From Paguma larvata (taxonomy: Eukaryota; Chordata; Mammalia; Carnivora; Viverridae), in contig CM057827.1 of the NCBI GenBank assembly GCA_030068075.1, forward strand, positions 74,848,500 through 74,912,499: 64,000 bases of DNA, in the 5' to 3' direction. The notes under the pieces were generated by a model, which was given only the letters and a program-made list of their open reading frames with translations, did not search any database and was not told the origin of the DNA. Position numbers and translations under genes: made by a program. Positions 23,426 through 35,980 of this stretch are shown here, piece by piece. Positions within the stretch are counted from its first letter, which is position 1, and each line of letters begins with the position of its first letter.

Positions 23426-24373
23426 TCATAGCCATCGGGAGATCTTCCTGTAACGCACAAGATGACTGCACAATCTTCTCATTGCCACTTTCATCTCTTT
23501 GTTCCTGAAGGTGTAGATGACTGGATTCAGAAAAGGAGTGATAAATGCATCAAAAATAGCAAGATATTTATCCAGGTGGGAGGTGGGAGAAGGCCATGTG
23601 TAGAAAAACATCAGTGGCCCAAAGAACAAAACCACCACAGTGATGTGAGCTGACAGTGTAGAGACAGCCTTGGATGAGCCACCAGAGGAATGTTTCCACA
23701 CGGTAAACAAAATGAAGATGTATGAAATGACCAGCAAGATAAAGGAGCCCACAGAAATGAGCCCACTATTCACAGTAACCATGAACTCCAGTTCTTGGGT
23801 GTTTGTGCAGGCAAGTCTCAGGAGCCGGGGAAGGTCACAGTAAAAACTGTCCAACACATTAGGGCCACAAAAAGGCAGGTCCACCACAAAAACTACTTGA
23901 ACCAAGGAATGGATGAGGCCAATGACCCAGGAAGTGACTACAAAGTATAGACACGTCCTGGGACTCATGATGGTCAGGTAGTGCAGAGGCTTACATATGG
24001 CCACGTATCTGTCAACGGCCATGGCTATCAGCAGCACCATCTCAGTGCCCCCGACAGCATGGCTAAAGAAGATCTGGGTAAAGCATCCACAAAAGGAGAT
24101 GGATTTGTGCTTCCTGAAAATATCACAAATCATTTTAGGGGCTGCAGTTGAGCAAAACAACATATCAATGACTGAGAGGTTAGCCAGGAGGAAATACATA
24201 GGGAAGTGCAGATGAGCATCCAAGGTTACAGTGAACACAATGACAAGATTTCCCATCATGCTTGCCAAGTAGGACAAGAAAGAGAAAACAAAAAGGAGAA
24301 GTTGGGTCTCCCATGAGTTCGTGAGTCCCAGGAACACAAACTCTGATACTATTGTCTGATTCCTTCCATCCAT
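23426..24373 (-). CDS. OR4F15-like: Olfactory receptor, OR4F15-like (copy 2)
   Basis: Intact 315-residue predicted odorant receptor with the same motif set as the first copy: N5 glycosylation site, GN 41-42, C97/C179, DRY 121-123, KAVSTLSAH 235-243, [10 protein letters not shown] 280-289. It differs from the first copy at eight residues: E3G, I9V, I76T, I77A, G95C, F120V, G303S and R304H. Residues 121-302 are identical, which matches a DNA stretch with a single difference and suggests gene conversion. The ATG giving MDGRNQ is the expected OR4F start. The C-terminus reads RKISRWL: a small indel removed the stop used in copy 1, adding three residues. C95, two residues from the conserved C97, and V120 before the DRY motif are unusual. 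No disabling change is visible. Confidence 0.95.
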   Translation of the reverse strand: MDGRNQTIVSEFVFLGLTNSWETQLLLFVFSFLSYLASMMGNLVIVFTVTLDAHLHFPMYFLLANLSVIDMLFCSTAAPKMICDIFRKHKSISFCGCFTQIFFSHAVGGTEMVLLIAMAVDRYVAICKPLHYLTIMSPRTCLYFVVTSWVIGLIHSLVQVVFVVDLPFCGPNVLDSFYCDLPRLLRLACTNTQELEFMVTVNSGLISVGSFILLVISYIFILFTVWKHSSGGSSKAVSTLSAHITVVVLFFGPLMFFYTWPSPTSHLDKYLAIFDAFITPFLNPVIYTFRNKEMKVAMRRLCSHLVRYRKISRWL

Positions 24374-24408
24374 TGCCTCAGACCCCAGGATCAGTTTTCA
24401 TGTTGCCT
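24374..24408 (-). promoter_or_regulatory. Splice acceptor and 5' leader with a short uORF
   Basis: The minus strand reads CTTCCTTTAG (AG at 24,408-24,407) and then the leader. An ATG at 24,401 opens a seven-codon uORF closing with TGA at 24,378, four bases before the receptor ATG. The arrangement is identical to copy 1. Confidence 0.55.
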
Positions 24409-25472
24409 AAAGGAAGAAAGAAAATAAAAAACAATTGCCTAGGCAAGTTTTGGTGTTCATACAAGGAAGCCTGCAGTCTATAAAAACAGTTTTCCTATTA
24501 GCCACTCACACAGTCAAATAACCTTCATCCGATTCACATTGGTCTTCTACTGGAGGAAGAAGCCAATGTCCAGTGCCAGTGTGGATCCAAAACTGCTACA
24601 ACTAAATGAATTCCACCTCTGGACCTGTTTCCCTTCTTTTACTGTCACTCTTCCTATTTCCACCTGCCCTGCGTTCTACTTCAATAACATACAAGGTCAA
24701 CTGCAAATGCTTTTGACTGTGATTTCTTATAAATGGGTAGGATTTCAGCCACTTGTGTGAGTCACCTAACAGTTCCTCATGCACAGGATACAGCTTTCAA
24801 AGTCTCTGTTCTGTTATTCCTATCAATTAATTAGACTTTAAACATATCCTTCTTTCCACTTTCAAACTTCTTGTTCTATTCTCCACTGTCCCAGTTTTCA
24901 ATGTCCTAGCTCAAATGTTCCCTCCCTGAGAAATCTTCCAAACTTGCCAAAGTGTCTACCCTCTCTGCACTGTTAGCATTTATTTCACTCTGCCTCTCAT
25001 AATTATATACATTTCCATCTCTCAAATTAATGTGCTGTTTCTTGAGTACAGGCATCATTTTAGTTCATACGGGTGTCCCTCACCTCCATCGCAATTACCT
25101 GTGGGGACTAACACAGCCAATTTTTTAATGAGTGCATCACACTGGTTGAATGAAGGAAGAAAGTAAAGGGATTGAAGAATCACCCTATATTATAATTCAC
25201 TTGGTTAAGAGTATGCTTTGTATTACAATATATGAGTTGTCATAGGATCCCAAGCCTCAGTCCTGCAATTGTCTATCTACACACAGTAACTATTTCACAA
25301 GAGAACTCTGTCCTCAAATGAAATCTAGGATCTCAATTATTAATTTAAAATAGCCAATAGAAATCCTTTGATATATTTCAAAGTGGAAAAAAATCATTTC
25401 ATCTTAAAAGATATTCACTTTCCAAAAAAATCCCAATTTTGACATATTATATGTACTAACTTGAGGGAAATT
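24409..25472. other. Non-coding upstream region
   Basis: Nearly identical to copy 1 up to about 24,795, then about 88%. No gene. Confidence 0.5.
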
Positions 25473-25505
25473 AGATAGATGATAGATAGATAGATAGATA
25501 GATAG
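25473..25505. repeat. (GATA)n microsatellite
   Basis: Tandem GATA/TAGA units, about eight, at the site where copy 1 instead carries two SINEs. Confidence 0.9.
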
Positions 25506-25989
25506 GCAGACTGATGCTGATAGGATCCCCAAATGTATGACTGCTGCACATAAAAGAAATCTCTTTTTAGTTGGAATGGAACAAAAGATAACAAAAATAA
25601 TTCTTTTAAAAAACTGGGTGAAAAGAGCCAGACAAGGTCTATAGCTTTATTTGAGAGAAGGTGACAATTGAGTTATAGAGATAAAGGCAGAGAAAAACTA
25701 AAGGACAGTAGCCAGATCTCAGATTGGGGAGGTAAAGCCAAAAATACAGTTCTTTAAGTACATAGAACTGCCAGAAATAAATCATCAGAAGTCCACTTGC
25801 TTGGGAGATTTCCTGATTTAGTACAAATCCACGTTGTACCATTGAAACAGTTTATATGCAAAGAGATATACCCAGAGACCTGCTCATTATCACAAAGTTA
25901 ATTGGTGGGAAGGTTCATAGAGGATCAAGAATCCCTGCATCCATTGAAAGTTATTTGCCTTAAATACAACTTTGTAATCATTCTATATG
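25506..25989. other. Non-coding duplicated sequence
   Basis: Aligns with 4,520-4,994. No gene. Confidence 0.45.
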
Positions 25990-26470
25990 TATTCATTATC
26001 TATTTCTACAGTAACAAATTAGTGGAAACCTGGTAGTTTTAAAGATGTCAATGTGAGATCTCACACTTCTGAAGATAAGTAGGCCAAAATGGGTCTTTCA
26101 AGATAGAATCAAGGTGTCAGCAGAGCTGCATTCCTTCCAGAAGACCTAGGAGACAATCCATGACCTTCTCTCTTCCGAAGATGCCTGATTCTTTGCTTCA
26201 TGGTCCCTTTCTCCCTCTTCGTGGGACAGAAATCCAAACTCAGCAACTGTCATCACATCTCTTCTCTGACTCTGTCCCTCCTGCCTTCCTCTTGCAGGAT
26301 AGGTTCTGTGTGATTACACGGGGCTGATCCGGATAATCCAGGATAATTTGCCATCTCAAAATGCTTAATCACATTGACAAAGGCCCTTGTGCCTTGTAAA
26401 GTAACATGTTCACAGGCTCGGGGATTGAGACATGGGCACCTTCCAGGCCATTATTCTGTACACTGAAACT
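25990..26470 (+). repeat. Ancient mammalian interspersed repeat (LTR-like)
   Basis: Counterpart of 4,995-5,470, with the same landmark phrases. It was present before the duplication. Family not named. Confidence 0.55.
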
Positions 26471-27359
26471 TCTCACAAGTGAATAAATATTTTAGTAGGA
26501 AAAGAAAGACCTTATCACTAACCAGTGAATCGGATGGAGGAAATTTCAGAGAGCCTCTCAGGAGCATGGAAGAGATATTGAAGGATGAAGGACAGAGAGT
26601 GCATCCAGACCTTTTCCCTGAAAGTACACATAAGACACTTCTGACTCCAAATACATCTAGTACCAAGTCTGACCAACTAATACCCACCATTAATAAGGAG
26701 CCTATACTGGAATTATCCTCAAATAAACAGCCAACCAATACGTTCTTGGAAAACTGAGTATAACATTTAGTCCTGAGTGGTCCTCTGAATGACTTTGAAA
26801 TGATTTCTGGTCATGAATTCAGTAAATATTTTTGGGGACCCACAATGCCAAGCACCATTCCATGCATCGCAGACACAGCATGGACAAGGTTTGTGAAGTC
26901 GATATTCATGCCAGAAAATGCAATTTTGGTCTGTTACATACAGATTTTCCTTCTCTAGAAAGGATAAGAACACTCGAAGAACGCTATAACTCATCATACT
27001 GTGGAGTCTCAAACACCCTGCTTCTCTCTACTTCAATTTCCACATCCACACAGTCTCTTCTCAGTATCCTGACTTCTTTTTTACATGAATTTTTACATCA
27101 GTGATAACTATCCCACTAATTTTTCAATGGCTTTCTAATAATATATATGGATTTTATATCCCCACATATATTACAAGACATTGAGGGGGAGGCAAGTTTT
27201 ACGTATCACAGTCATTTGTACAGGCTGAAAAGCAGTTCAGAGATGTTGGCTGCATTTCTTATTCACTCATTCATTCAGCAAATATTTATGTAGCACTTCT
27301 CAGTACAGTTTTAAGGAAGAATTGTTGAAACCATTGTATAACTTGAAACCAAACCTTCA
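26471..27359. other. Non-coding duplicated sequence
   Basis: Aligns with 5,471-6,330. Two overlapping frames of 90-95 codons here (26,451-26,757) are not open in copy 1 over the same span and show no domain, so they are not called. Confidence 0.5.
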
Positions 27360-27538
27360 GGGGTTCCTGGGTGGCTCAGTCAGTTGGGCATCCAACCCTT
27401 GATTTCACTCAGGTCGTGATCTCAAAGTTTGTGAGTTCAAGCCCCACACTCACTCACTCTATATCTCTCTCTGCCCCTCCCCAGATTTTGTTCTCTCTCT
27501 CTCTTCTCCCCCCCAAAATATATAATAAATTTTAAAAA
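27360..27538 (+). mobile_element. Carnivore SINE (copy-2 specific)
   Basis: Head GGGTTCCTGGGTGGCTCAGT, CT-rich body and an A-rich end. Short AAACCT repeats flank it. Copy 1 has the uninterrupted sequence near 6,340. Confidence 0.88.
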
Positions 27539-30524
27539 ACCTAAACTCTATATCATGAATTATGAACTAACTAATCAAATTTTTTCTAGAAATGGGAAGA
27601 AAATAAGGCAAAAAGCATTCCTTCTGATCACTAGGGAAAACAGCGTGTTAGCCAAAACTTTTCTGAGGCTTCGATAGCGTAGGAATAACAATGAAAATAT
27701 ACTCTACTATGAGATGAAAATGTAAGTGCTGTTTCCTCCAAATTGCGAATAGCAAAAAATTACACGAGAGAAAGTAAAATAAATACTAATAAGACTGATC
27801 ATTAATAAGTTTTTAAGGAATAGGGTTAGCAAAATCAGAAAGGGATTTATTGGGTCACTCAAGAAGAAAAAAAATATGTGCTTCTGTCTAAAGTTTACAT
27901 AAAAGCAGAGTCTAGTCCAAGAGCAAAAAGGACATTTTTGGAAAAAGGGAAAGTTAACACATAGATTTTAAAAATCAGTAAGGAAATTGATAGATAACAA
28001 AAAGGAAGGCAATTGGACATTGGGTTTTTGAATGCAGCAGGAGTTCAAGATGGTCACTTAGAGGGAAAAATATGGTAAACAGTAAGAAATGACAGACTGG
28101 GAGCTTGTTCAGATATACAATCTCAAAAGTCCCAGTGCTCAGAATTGCTTCCTACTAGCACCTAGCATTAGAGTGACTTCCTTTTTGACGAACATACTGC
28201 ATCCCCTAGTTTTACTTATGTTGCTAAGAGAAAGGTACTTCATTAAGCTGTTAGAGACAAACAAGTAAGTTGCCAGGTGTCTTTCCTTAGCTGAGATATT
28301 ATGCATGCAAGAAATAAGTTTTCACAATGAAGAAATAACTGTCCTTTCTATCTTATTCAATAGAAGGATGAGCTTGGATAGTGTGCCGCAGAAGTCAGGG
28401 AGAAACACAGATGAGCTCAGGAGAGCCAGACCCCAGCAATGAAAGCTAATGCTGAAATAAGAAGGATAAATGGGTTCAAAGACAAAATGTATCTACTTTA
28501 CATCCCTTAAAGAACAAAAAAGAAAAATTAATGCAAATAACAAATAGGAGGTCTGGAAACTTACTCAGTTCCTGTCTTTAAGTATTCACATTTCTTGAGT
28601 GTCTCTCCAATGGCTCTGAGATAGAGTGTCTGAATGGCTTCGAGAGGAAGGTACTAAGCTGAGTCACTTTGCGATATCGCAGACCTTCCATGGAAACAGG
28701 GCAGCTCCTCTAAGGCCATTGCCATTAGAAGAGATTCCACTTCGAGTTCTCTACTTCTGGTCTATTTCTCTCAAGAATCATGACAAGAATTCTAGCCATC
28801 ATTCATTGAGAGTAGGTACATGATCATGGTATGCAGTAATTCCGGATCCTGCAGCATTTAATGGAATCATCATTTAATGTCTTGATTTATACAGAATTAG
28901 AGTTGGGCCACCGCTTAGAATAGACTCATGGGAATTTTATATTTGAAAATTTTGTGGGGGAAAAAAGAGATGCTCATTATCCCCAATTAATAAAATCACT
29001 CAGTTGGAAGAGTTCTAAAAATGTGTTCTGACCCAGTTCTTTTCTCTGTCACCCAGGACATGTTGGTTTCTCTATAGTTTACTTGGCTTGAAAATTCATT
29101 TTCTTCCTTGGTGTCCCACTTTTTATTAACATACCAGTCCAAAGGTTCATCCTTCCAAAAAGAAAATCTTTCAAGTAAATCAATGTCCACTTGATTCTTT
29201 TTCTGTAAATAGAAAGAAATTGTCAGTACTCTCTCAGATAAATATTTACTATCCTTGATCTTGGTAAAAGCAAATACACATCACTCATCTGTACCCTCTA
29301 GATTAACCACCTCCAGTCCTTTAGTCTTCCCTCATAGGATCATCTTTGGTGCTCTAACAACCCCCATTTCACTGCCAAACATCTCACTGTAGTGACCTTG
29401 TAAAAAAATCTAATGAATGTTCAAAGAATATAAACAAAAACAGGAGGATCAATTCCTGGTTGTTAAACATGATGCATTTAGTTCCCTACTTGTGTCTCCA
29501 TCCTTTCCACCACCTAGTTTTAACCTATACTGCATTAGTTTAGTTTCAGGTGAGTTAGGTCCCTAGGTATTTTTCTTCTAAGCAGGTTCTATTAACCTTT
29601 CTCCTTCTTGATTCTACGAATTTGGGGGTGTTTTTAATGTCACCTTATCATTTATATGTAATGAACTTTCTCTTATTTCTGAGTTCCGTAAAGATAAAGG
29701 TAAACCAAGCTTGTTATGATGACAGCACACATATTTGTATTTACTTCCAGTGCTAATAACTCTCCTAAAGACCCCTTAGTACAGTAAACAACTCAGCCTG
29801 CATCCTGGTCCTGACCACAGTCTGCGAGTATCTTCATTCTCACCCCCTGAATCTCCAAGTCATTTCAAAGTCCTTATGAAAACTTAAGGTTAATTCAGTT
29901 CTTCATGTTGACAACCATTGGTATTTATTTCCTGCTCTAATAATCTCTCCACCACTAACACATGTTTCTTCCTGCCTCTGGGTCAAGCTTAATTGAAATA
30001 GACATAATGCAAACCCTTACCTGAGTGTTCCTTGGGACTGAAGTTTATCTAGTTTAAGATCTTCCTCCTCTTGTCAATTTCACTCCAGCCTTCCCTTTGA
30101 GCTATTCACAGACCATTATCTCAAGCAGCAGAGATATATGAAATGTTACTATAAGTGGAAAATATAGCTAATTTACTGAACTGGAAGGCAAACTAATGCT
30201 GGCATGACCTCAGATTGCAAGACTGAAGTCAAGTAGTGAAGAAATTATCTCCCAAAAATATACATTGTAGTTGAAGCAACAATGGGAAGTTGATAATGAG
30301 TCACCGGAGGGAGGAAAGTCACTAGAGTCTTTACAAAATCATCTCTGGATTGTTTGTGGGATTTTTTCCCACTTTTAATCCTATCATGAATAAAAATGAA
30401 ACATCCTTGGATAATTTGCTAATAACTTTGCGAGAAGTTTATACAAATTCTATGGAACAGGCTTATAAATATCAATTTTCTCTAAACATAAATGAACTAG
30501 GCAAGTGAACAAATGAGATAAAAC
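27539..30524. other. Non-coding duplicated sequence
   Basis: Aligns with 6,345-9,340 and is very similar over about 28,020-29,700. No gene or obvious element; the function of the conserved similarity, if any, is unknown. Confidence 0.5.
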
Positions 30525-31534
30525 AAAAACTTTACATTAAAAAATAGTTTATAATGTCTCTCTTATAAATAATAAATTTACCACATTGTAATAAGCACTT
30601 TGAAGATACAGGCTTAACTCGTATTTGCTTCTTCCAAAACAACTCGTACAGTTTCTTGAAATCAAGGAGGCAATAAGTATTTTGAACTTCAGAAAAAAAT
30701 CCAGTCATTGAAATAATTCCGTTATCCCCTAGCATGCTTGTTTTTGGAGGCAAGAATAATATAAATAAGGAAGTTCACTTCAAAATGTTAAGGAAAAACA
30801 ACAAGACTTATTTCTATCTTTTTTGGCCACAAGTGCAGACACTGAGGTAATCATAGTCCTCAATTTATGATAAATTATCAGCATTGATTCACCAAGGGTC
30901 CTTCTCTTGTGTTACTCGTTTATTCCCACTAGTCTCCGTTCTTTGTTTCCAATGCCTTTTCCTCGAAAGCAACCATTGTAGTGTATTTTAAATGTAGTGT
31001 GGTATTCCATATGCTGTCATAAAACATCTAACTGTGCTGTATGCACATACATATAAAATATTTTTATATGGGTCATTCCAATTATTTCCCCAAGTTGTTA
31101 TGTGGACAGTTAGTCTATTATTTCCAAATACCGCATAGTAAACAATGGTGGGTACACAACTTTTTGACCATCCGATCACCTAATCCCTAAAGGCAGACAT
31201 TCTGTTTATCTCAGGGCCCCTGCATATGATTATACAAGTGCTGGGGGACCCTTCCTCAAACTTCTCCAACACCCACATTCCACTAATGTTCATCTTCAGC
31301 TGAAATACAGCTGTTTATTAAACATGGTTAAAATTGTAAAATACACCCACACTGGTTGGAATATAGCCATTGTCACATTTCTCTTGGGGTTCTACTGGCA
31401 ACAAAGTTCTTTCTCCAGAATTCTTAACAATAAACCTATTAAAAGTTAATGCCTAGAAAATCAGGGTTACCCAGAATCTGGTTATTTATGGATGAACTAG
31501 CGAAATCTTTAAAAACTTTAACATTTAATTAATA
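30525..31534. other. Copy-2-specific non-coding interval
   Basis: About 1 kb with no match in copy 1, which has about 425 bases of L1M sequence in the same place. AT-rich; no gene and no repeat that I recognise. Confidence 0.5.
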
Positions 31535-31700
31535 GGAATGTATCACTCTTGATCTCTCAGTGTCCCACAAATGTACCAGAGAAACATAAGATGTGATAAC
31601 ATTAGAAGAAACTGAAACTGATACTGGGTAAGGGTTCTTAGGAACTTCCTGGACTACTTTTGCAACTTGTCTGTAAATCTAAAATTGTCCCAAAATAAAA
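31535..31700 (+). mobile_element. Old L1M-type 3' end (short)
   Basis: Matches the last part of 9,400-9,955 and ends in the same CCAAAATAAAA. The upstream part is missing here. Confidence 0.55.
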
Positions 31701-32701
31701 CCTCTAATTAAATGAAACAAAAGATCAGAAAGGAAATGTACAAATAGGGTGAAATAGATTTATTAGGTGAAAAACATTCACGAACATTTGTTGAAGCTCT
31801 GCTATTTGACAAAAGACATTCAAGATACAAAGTGAATAATATACTGGTACACATCAGTGACAACTTAACATTCTAATGGAGATGTAAGATTTAGCAAATA
31901 AGGAAACAAAATCTGAAGTGACAGAGGCAGCAAAGGACCAGGAGCCCAGAAACCTACAGTCAGGATTTAGATCTTCCATATAGTCCCTTTATGGCCTTGA
32001 GCTTTTACATAATGTTCCCGTACCTCCAACTTATTAAAACTCTATCAGATAATTTATAATATACCTGCCTTCCTCTGAGCTTGGAGACACTAGCAGCAAC
32101 CCCTCATCAGATATTTGAGTCTCAACTCCACAGGTCCTTCCTCCAAGATTTTATTGCTTTTTTTTCTTTTAAGTTTACTAATTCTAACCACTAACCTTTA
32201 TTTTCAATCCCTAGGAGTGAAAGCTACTTCCTACAAATGCTGTGTCTGTGGTACCGCAGGGTTTATTCTTTTCCAAATAACTATTTAAGAACTTTATACT
32301 TAGTTAACTATTCTTTATACCAAACTTTTTTCTTTCATAATAACTGGTGTGGTTACTATCTCCTACTAGAACCTGAAAAAGCCAGATCGGCAATAGAACA
32401 ATGAGGGAGGCTAACAGACAATGAACTGAAAAGATAGAAAAGAAATCAACCGTATGGTAAGAAACCTCACACGAAGTAAAAATTAATAATTATCTTTAAG
32501 ATAGTCTATTTAACATGGGAAAAATAGAAAATGAACAATTTTCTTGATTCACATCAAGGTTAATATTTATATTAACACTGTTGGCAACATATACAGGAAA
32601 GACCCCTGATGAGATAAGAAACTCATGACTTGTGAGTCTCTTATATAACCAGAGTCCAGGGAATGACATCACAGCTCAATCTTCCACATATTTAGGAGAC
32701 A
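31701..32701. other. Non-coding; holds a deletion junction
   Basis: Aligns with 10,189-11,871 minus the copy-1-only block. The two sides join at about 32,060 (ATAATATACCTGCCTTCC). No gene. Confidence 0.5.
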
Positions 32702-33625
32702 TTAACTTACAAACTGAGAGCATAGTCTCCTCATTGCTACTTTCATCTCTTTATTCCTAAAAGTATAAATGACTGGATTCAGGAAAGGAGTGATAACGAC
32801 ATCAAAGAGGGCAAGGAATTTATCCAGATGAGTTGTGGGAAATGGCCACACATAGAAGAAGATTAATGGCCCAAAGAACAAAACAACCACAGTGACATGA
32901 GCTGACAGAGTGGAGAGGGCCTTGGACATACTACCCGAAGATTTTTTCTGAACAGTCACCAAAATGAAGATGTAAGAGATGATCAGAATTAAAAAGGAGG
33001 CCACAGAAATGAAGCCACTATTGGCAGTAACCATGAATCCCAATGTATTTGTCTCTATGCAAGCAAGCTTGATGAGCCGAGGGAGGTCACAGAAAAAGCT
33101 GTCTAATTCATTAGGCCCGCAGAAAGGCAAGTCTACAACAAAAGCCAGTTGAGTCACTGAATGAATAAGGCCAATGATCCAGGAAGTGACTAGAAATAAA
33201 ATGCACCGCCGTGGGGTCATGATGGTCAGGTAGTGCAGAGGCTTACATATGGCCACATATCTGTCAAAGGCCATGGTGATGAGCAGCACCATCTCAGTGC
33301 CCCCAACAGCATGGCTAAAGAAGATCTGAACTACACAGCCCCCAAAAGAGATGGTTTTGCACTCTCTTAAAACATCATAAATCATCTTGGGAGCTGTGCA
33401 GGAGCAAAATATCATGTCGATGATGGAAAGGTTGGCCAGCAGGAAGTACATGGGAGACTGTAAACCAGGGTCAGAGGTCACAGTTAGCACAATGAGGAGG
33501 TTTCCCACCAGGCTCGCCACATAGAACACACAGGAAAAGAGGAAGATGACGAGCTGGATATCCCAAGAGGTGGAGAGTCCCAGGAATACAAACTCCAACA
33601 CCACAGACTGATTGGCCTCCTCCAT
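32702..33625 (-). CDS. OR4F6-like: Olfactory receptor, OR4F6-like (copy 2)
   Basis: Intact 307-residue predicted odorant receptor, about 97% identical to the first OR4F6-like copy. Landmarks are N5 glycosylation site, GN 41-42, [10 protein letters not shown] 58-67, C97/C179, [10 protein letters not shown] 118-127, KALSTLSAH 235-243 and [10 protein letters not shown] 280-289. At residues 102-105 and 120 it reads FFSH and F, as in the OR4F15-like genes, where the first copy reads FCIH and L. The matching DNA (about 33,268-33,316) is mosaic. The start is the ATG giving MEEANQ; the upstream in-frame GTG is discounted. It lies 8.3 kb from its OR4F15-like partner on the same strand. Confidence 0.95.
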   Translation of the reverse strand: MEEANQSVVLEFVFLGLSTSWDIQLVIFLFSCVFYVASLVGNLLIVLTVTSDPGLQSPMYFLLANLSIIDMIFCSCTAPKMIYDVLRECKTISFGGCVVQIFFSHAVGGTEMVLLITMAFDRYVAICKPLHYLTIMTPRRCILFLVTSWIIGLIHSVTQLAFVVDLPFCGPNELDSFFCDLPRLIKLACIETNTLGFMVTANSGFISVASFLILIISYIFILVTVQKKSSGSMSKALSTLSAHVTVVVLFFGPLIFFYVWPFPTTHLDKFLALFDVVITPFLNPVIYTFRNKEMKVAMRRLCSQFVS

Positions 33626-33660
33626 TGCCTCTGTCAGCACTGACACCTCTCATGCCACCT
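33626..33660 (-). promoter_or_regulatory. Splice acceptor and leader with overlapping upstream ATG
   Basis: Same design as the first OR4F6-like copy. There is a pyrimidine tract and AG just upstream of GTGGCATGAG, with the out-of-frame ATG at 33,653. Its 60-codon frame runs past the receptor ATG to 33,471. Confidence 0.5.
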
Positions 33661-34609
33661 GAAAGAGGAGAGTATAGAGAAACTGAGTCAGGAGAGATGG
33701 CAGTAATATCATTGTCAAAAAAACCTGACGAAGGGTGATGTGTGCTCCTGGAGACCATGTCAGTCACAGAGCAATTCGGATATCCTTGTAGTACACTGAG
33801 TCACAAAAATGTACTGCAAAAAATAAGGATACCTTTACTTATTTACGGGAGTAGTTCTGTTGTAATCTTTCTGTCATTGTTTCAGGGATACCTCCTATAT
33901 GACGACAAGTTAATAGGCTTTTATAAAATACTCGACTCCATGAAATAATCCAGTGATAGTAAATTTCATAATTTGGACATATCACAGTAGAAAATACCAT
34001 ATTCGTGGTCACATTGGCAAGTTCTATAGAATCATTATAAGCTTTCTTTGAAGACCTGATATGTACATTTCTCATAGCTATTAAGTTTGCAAGAAAAAAT
34101 TAGTTAGACGAAGAAAGGATAAATATGCATAGAGGATGCCAGAGCATGGCACTCACCACCCCGTAGAAGGATGTGTGCTAGAAAGTGACGCAGTTAGGGG
34201 TTTGTGGAAGACGTCCTCCCTAGGGGCACAGGGAAGAAGAACAGGAGACCAAAATGACAATGACGAGTCATAAATCCCACATAGAAGAGAAAAAGTAAGA
34301 GTGAACAGTCTTTACCCATGACTCTCTGTGCTGATATATAAAAATACTTAACCTCATTCTGAATTAAATAAACTCATATTAAAATAGCAAGACACTCATG
34401 TTTCTTCTACCATTGGCAGGGATTGAAAGACTTGACAAATTTTAGGATTTGACACGAAATGGGAAACAGGTAGTCTCATAATTGATGTTGGGAGAATAAA
34501 TCGATAAAACATTTGCCAAGTTGGCATATGTTCCAAAGTTGTATATACTCATATACTTTGACTTTGCCATTCTACTTCTCAAAAACGACATCTGGATATA
34601 CGTGTGTGT
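33661..34609. other. Non-coding upstream region
   Basis: About 97-98% identical to copy 1 near the gene, dropping to about 90% around 34,500-34,620. No gene. Confidence 0.5.
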
Positions 34610-35200
34610 TCACAGAAACAAAGCAAACAGAGAAAATATACAGATTGGTAGATACCAGAAGGTCAGGGGTTGGAAGGATGGGTGAAATGGGGGAAGGGGG
34701 TGAAGAGGTACGCACCTCCAGTTGAAAATAAATAAGTCACAGGGATGTAATGCACAGGGGCTACAGTAGGTAGTAATGTACTGCATATTTGAAATTCGCT
34801 AAGAGAGTAAATCTTGAAAGTTCTTCCTGTGATGATCTTTTCTTACAAATATCGAGTCATTATATACTGGTGGTTTAAAATAATAGCTCAATTACACTCA
34901 ATTTAAAAACAGACACAGAGATGTTTATTGAACCATTGTTACTTATAAGAGCAAAAGTCTAAAAAGAACTTCAATGTGTAGAACTAGGGGACTAGTTACA
35001 TAGTTTCTAGTAGATCCCTCTATGGAATGCCCTGTAACCATTTATGATGCTGAAGTGGACCTAAATGTACTCAGACTGGATACATAGGAAGAATGGGGGC
35101 AGTATCTTGCATTCCTCTTATCCCATCTGGTTTTCTAAATTTTTATATAAATAAACTACATACATAAATTTACATAATTTTTAAAAATAGACAGTGCAGA
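34610..35200 (+). mobile_element. Old L1M 3'-end fragments
   Basis: Counterpart of 13,786-14,370, with the same landmarks. Confidence 0.55.
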
Positions 35201-35790
35201 AAAGTTCATGGTAATTACCTCGAGGAGGAGGAAATTATGCAGGAAAGGGGATCTTTTACTTTTCATTTTACGAACTCTCACCTACTGTCTTGCTTTTTTT
35301 GCAGTAAACATATATCAATGTCACTTTTACTAAAGGGTCCATGTCTGTGGATCTGAAAAATTACACAGTTCGTATCTCTGGAGACTTAAAACTTCCAAGA
35401 TATCATCATACCGTATCTTCCAAGTTATAGCAAAGATGAAAGCCACAACTAAGATATCCACTAACTCTGTTACTGTTCCCTCCCAGTCTTAGCTGAACTA
35501 CCTCCTCTTCCTGGACAGGCATCAGATGGCATTTACCCCTGCCACACACACACACTCGAATATTTCAGGCCATGGTTCCCTCCGCATTGTTGACCCGGCC
35601 TGCAATGCCTGGGCCTTCCTTACATCCCTCTAGTTCTTCCCATTCCTCAACAGCACACTCTGCAGAATGCCTTACTCTGTCAAGTCCTTTTTCATACTCT
35701 TCACATTTGTGAGCTGAAGGCAAATTTTTCTTACATTGTGGTAACAAAACCAAAAACACTGGTGTTGGTAGTGCCCTGTTACTGCTCTAA
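35201..35790. other. Non-coding duplicated sequence
   Basis: Counterpart of 14,371-14,968. No gene. Confidence 0.45.
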
Positions 35791-35980
35791 CTTTACATTT
35801 TTTAACATTTATTTATTTTAGAGAGACAAAGAGACAGAGCATGAATGGGAGAGGGGCAGGGAGAGGAGGAAGACACGGAATCTGAATCAGGCACCGGGCT
35901 CTGAGCTGTCAGCACAGAGCCCAACACGGGGCTCGAACTCACAAACCGTAAGATCATGACCTGAGCCGATGTCTGACGTG
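35791..35980 (-). mobile_element. Carnivore SINE, antisense, shared by both copies
   Basis: Counterpart of 14,969-15,151. Flanked by CTGCTCTAAC on both sides. Confidence 0.85.
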
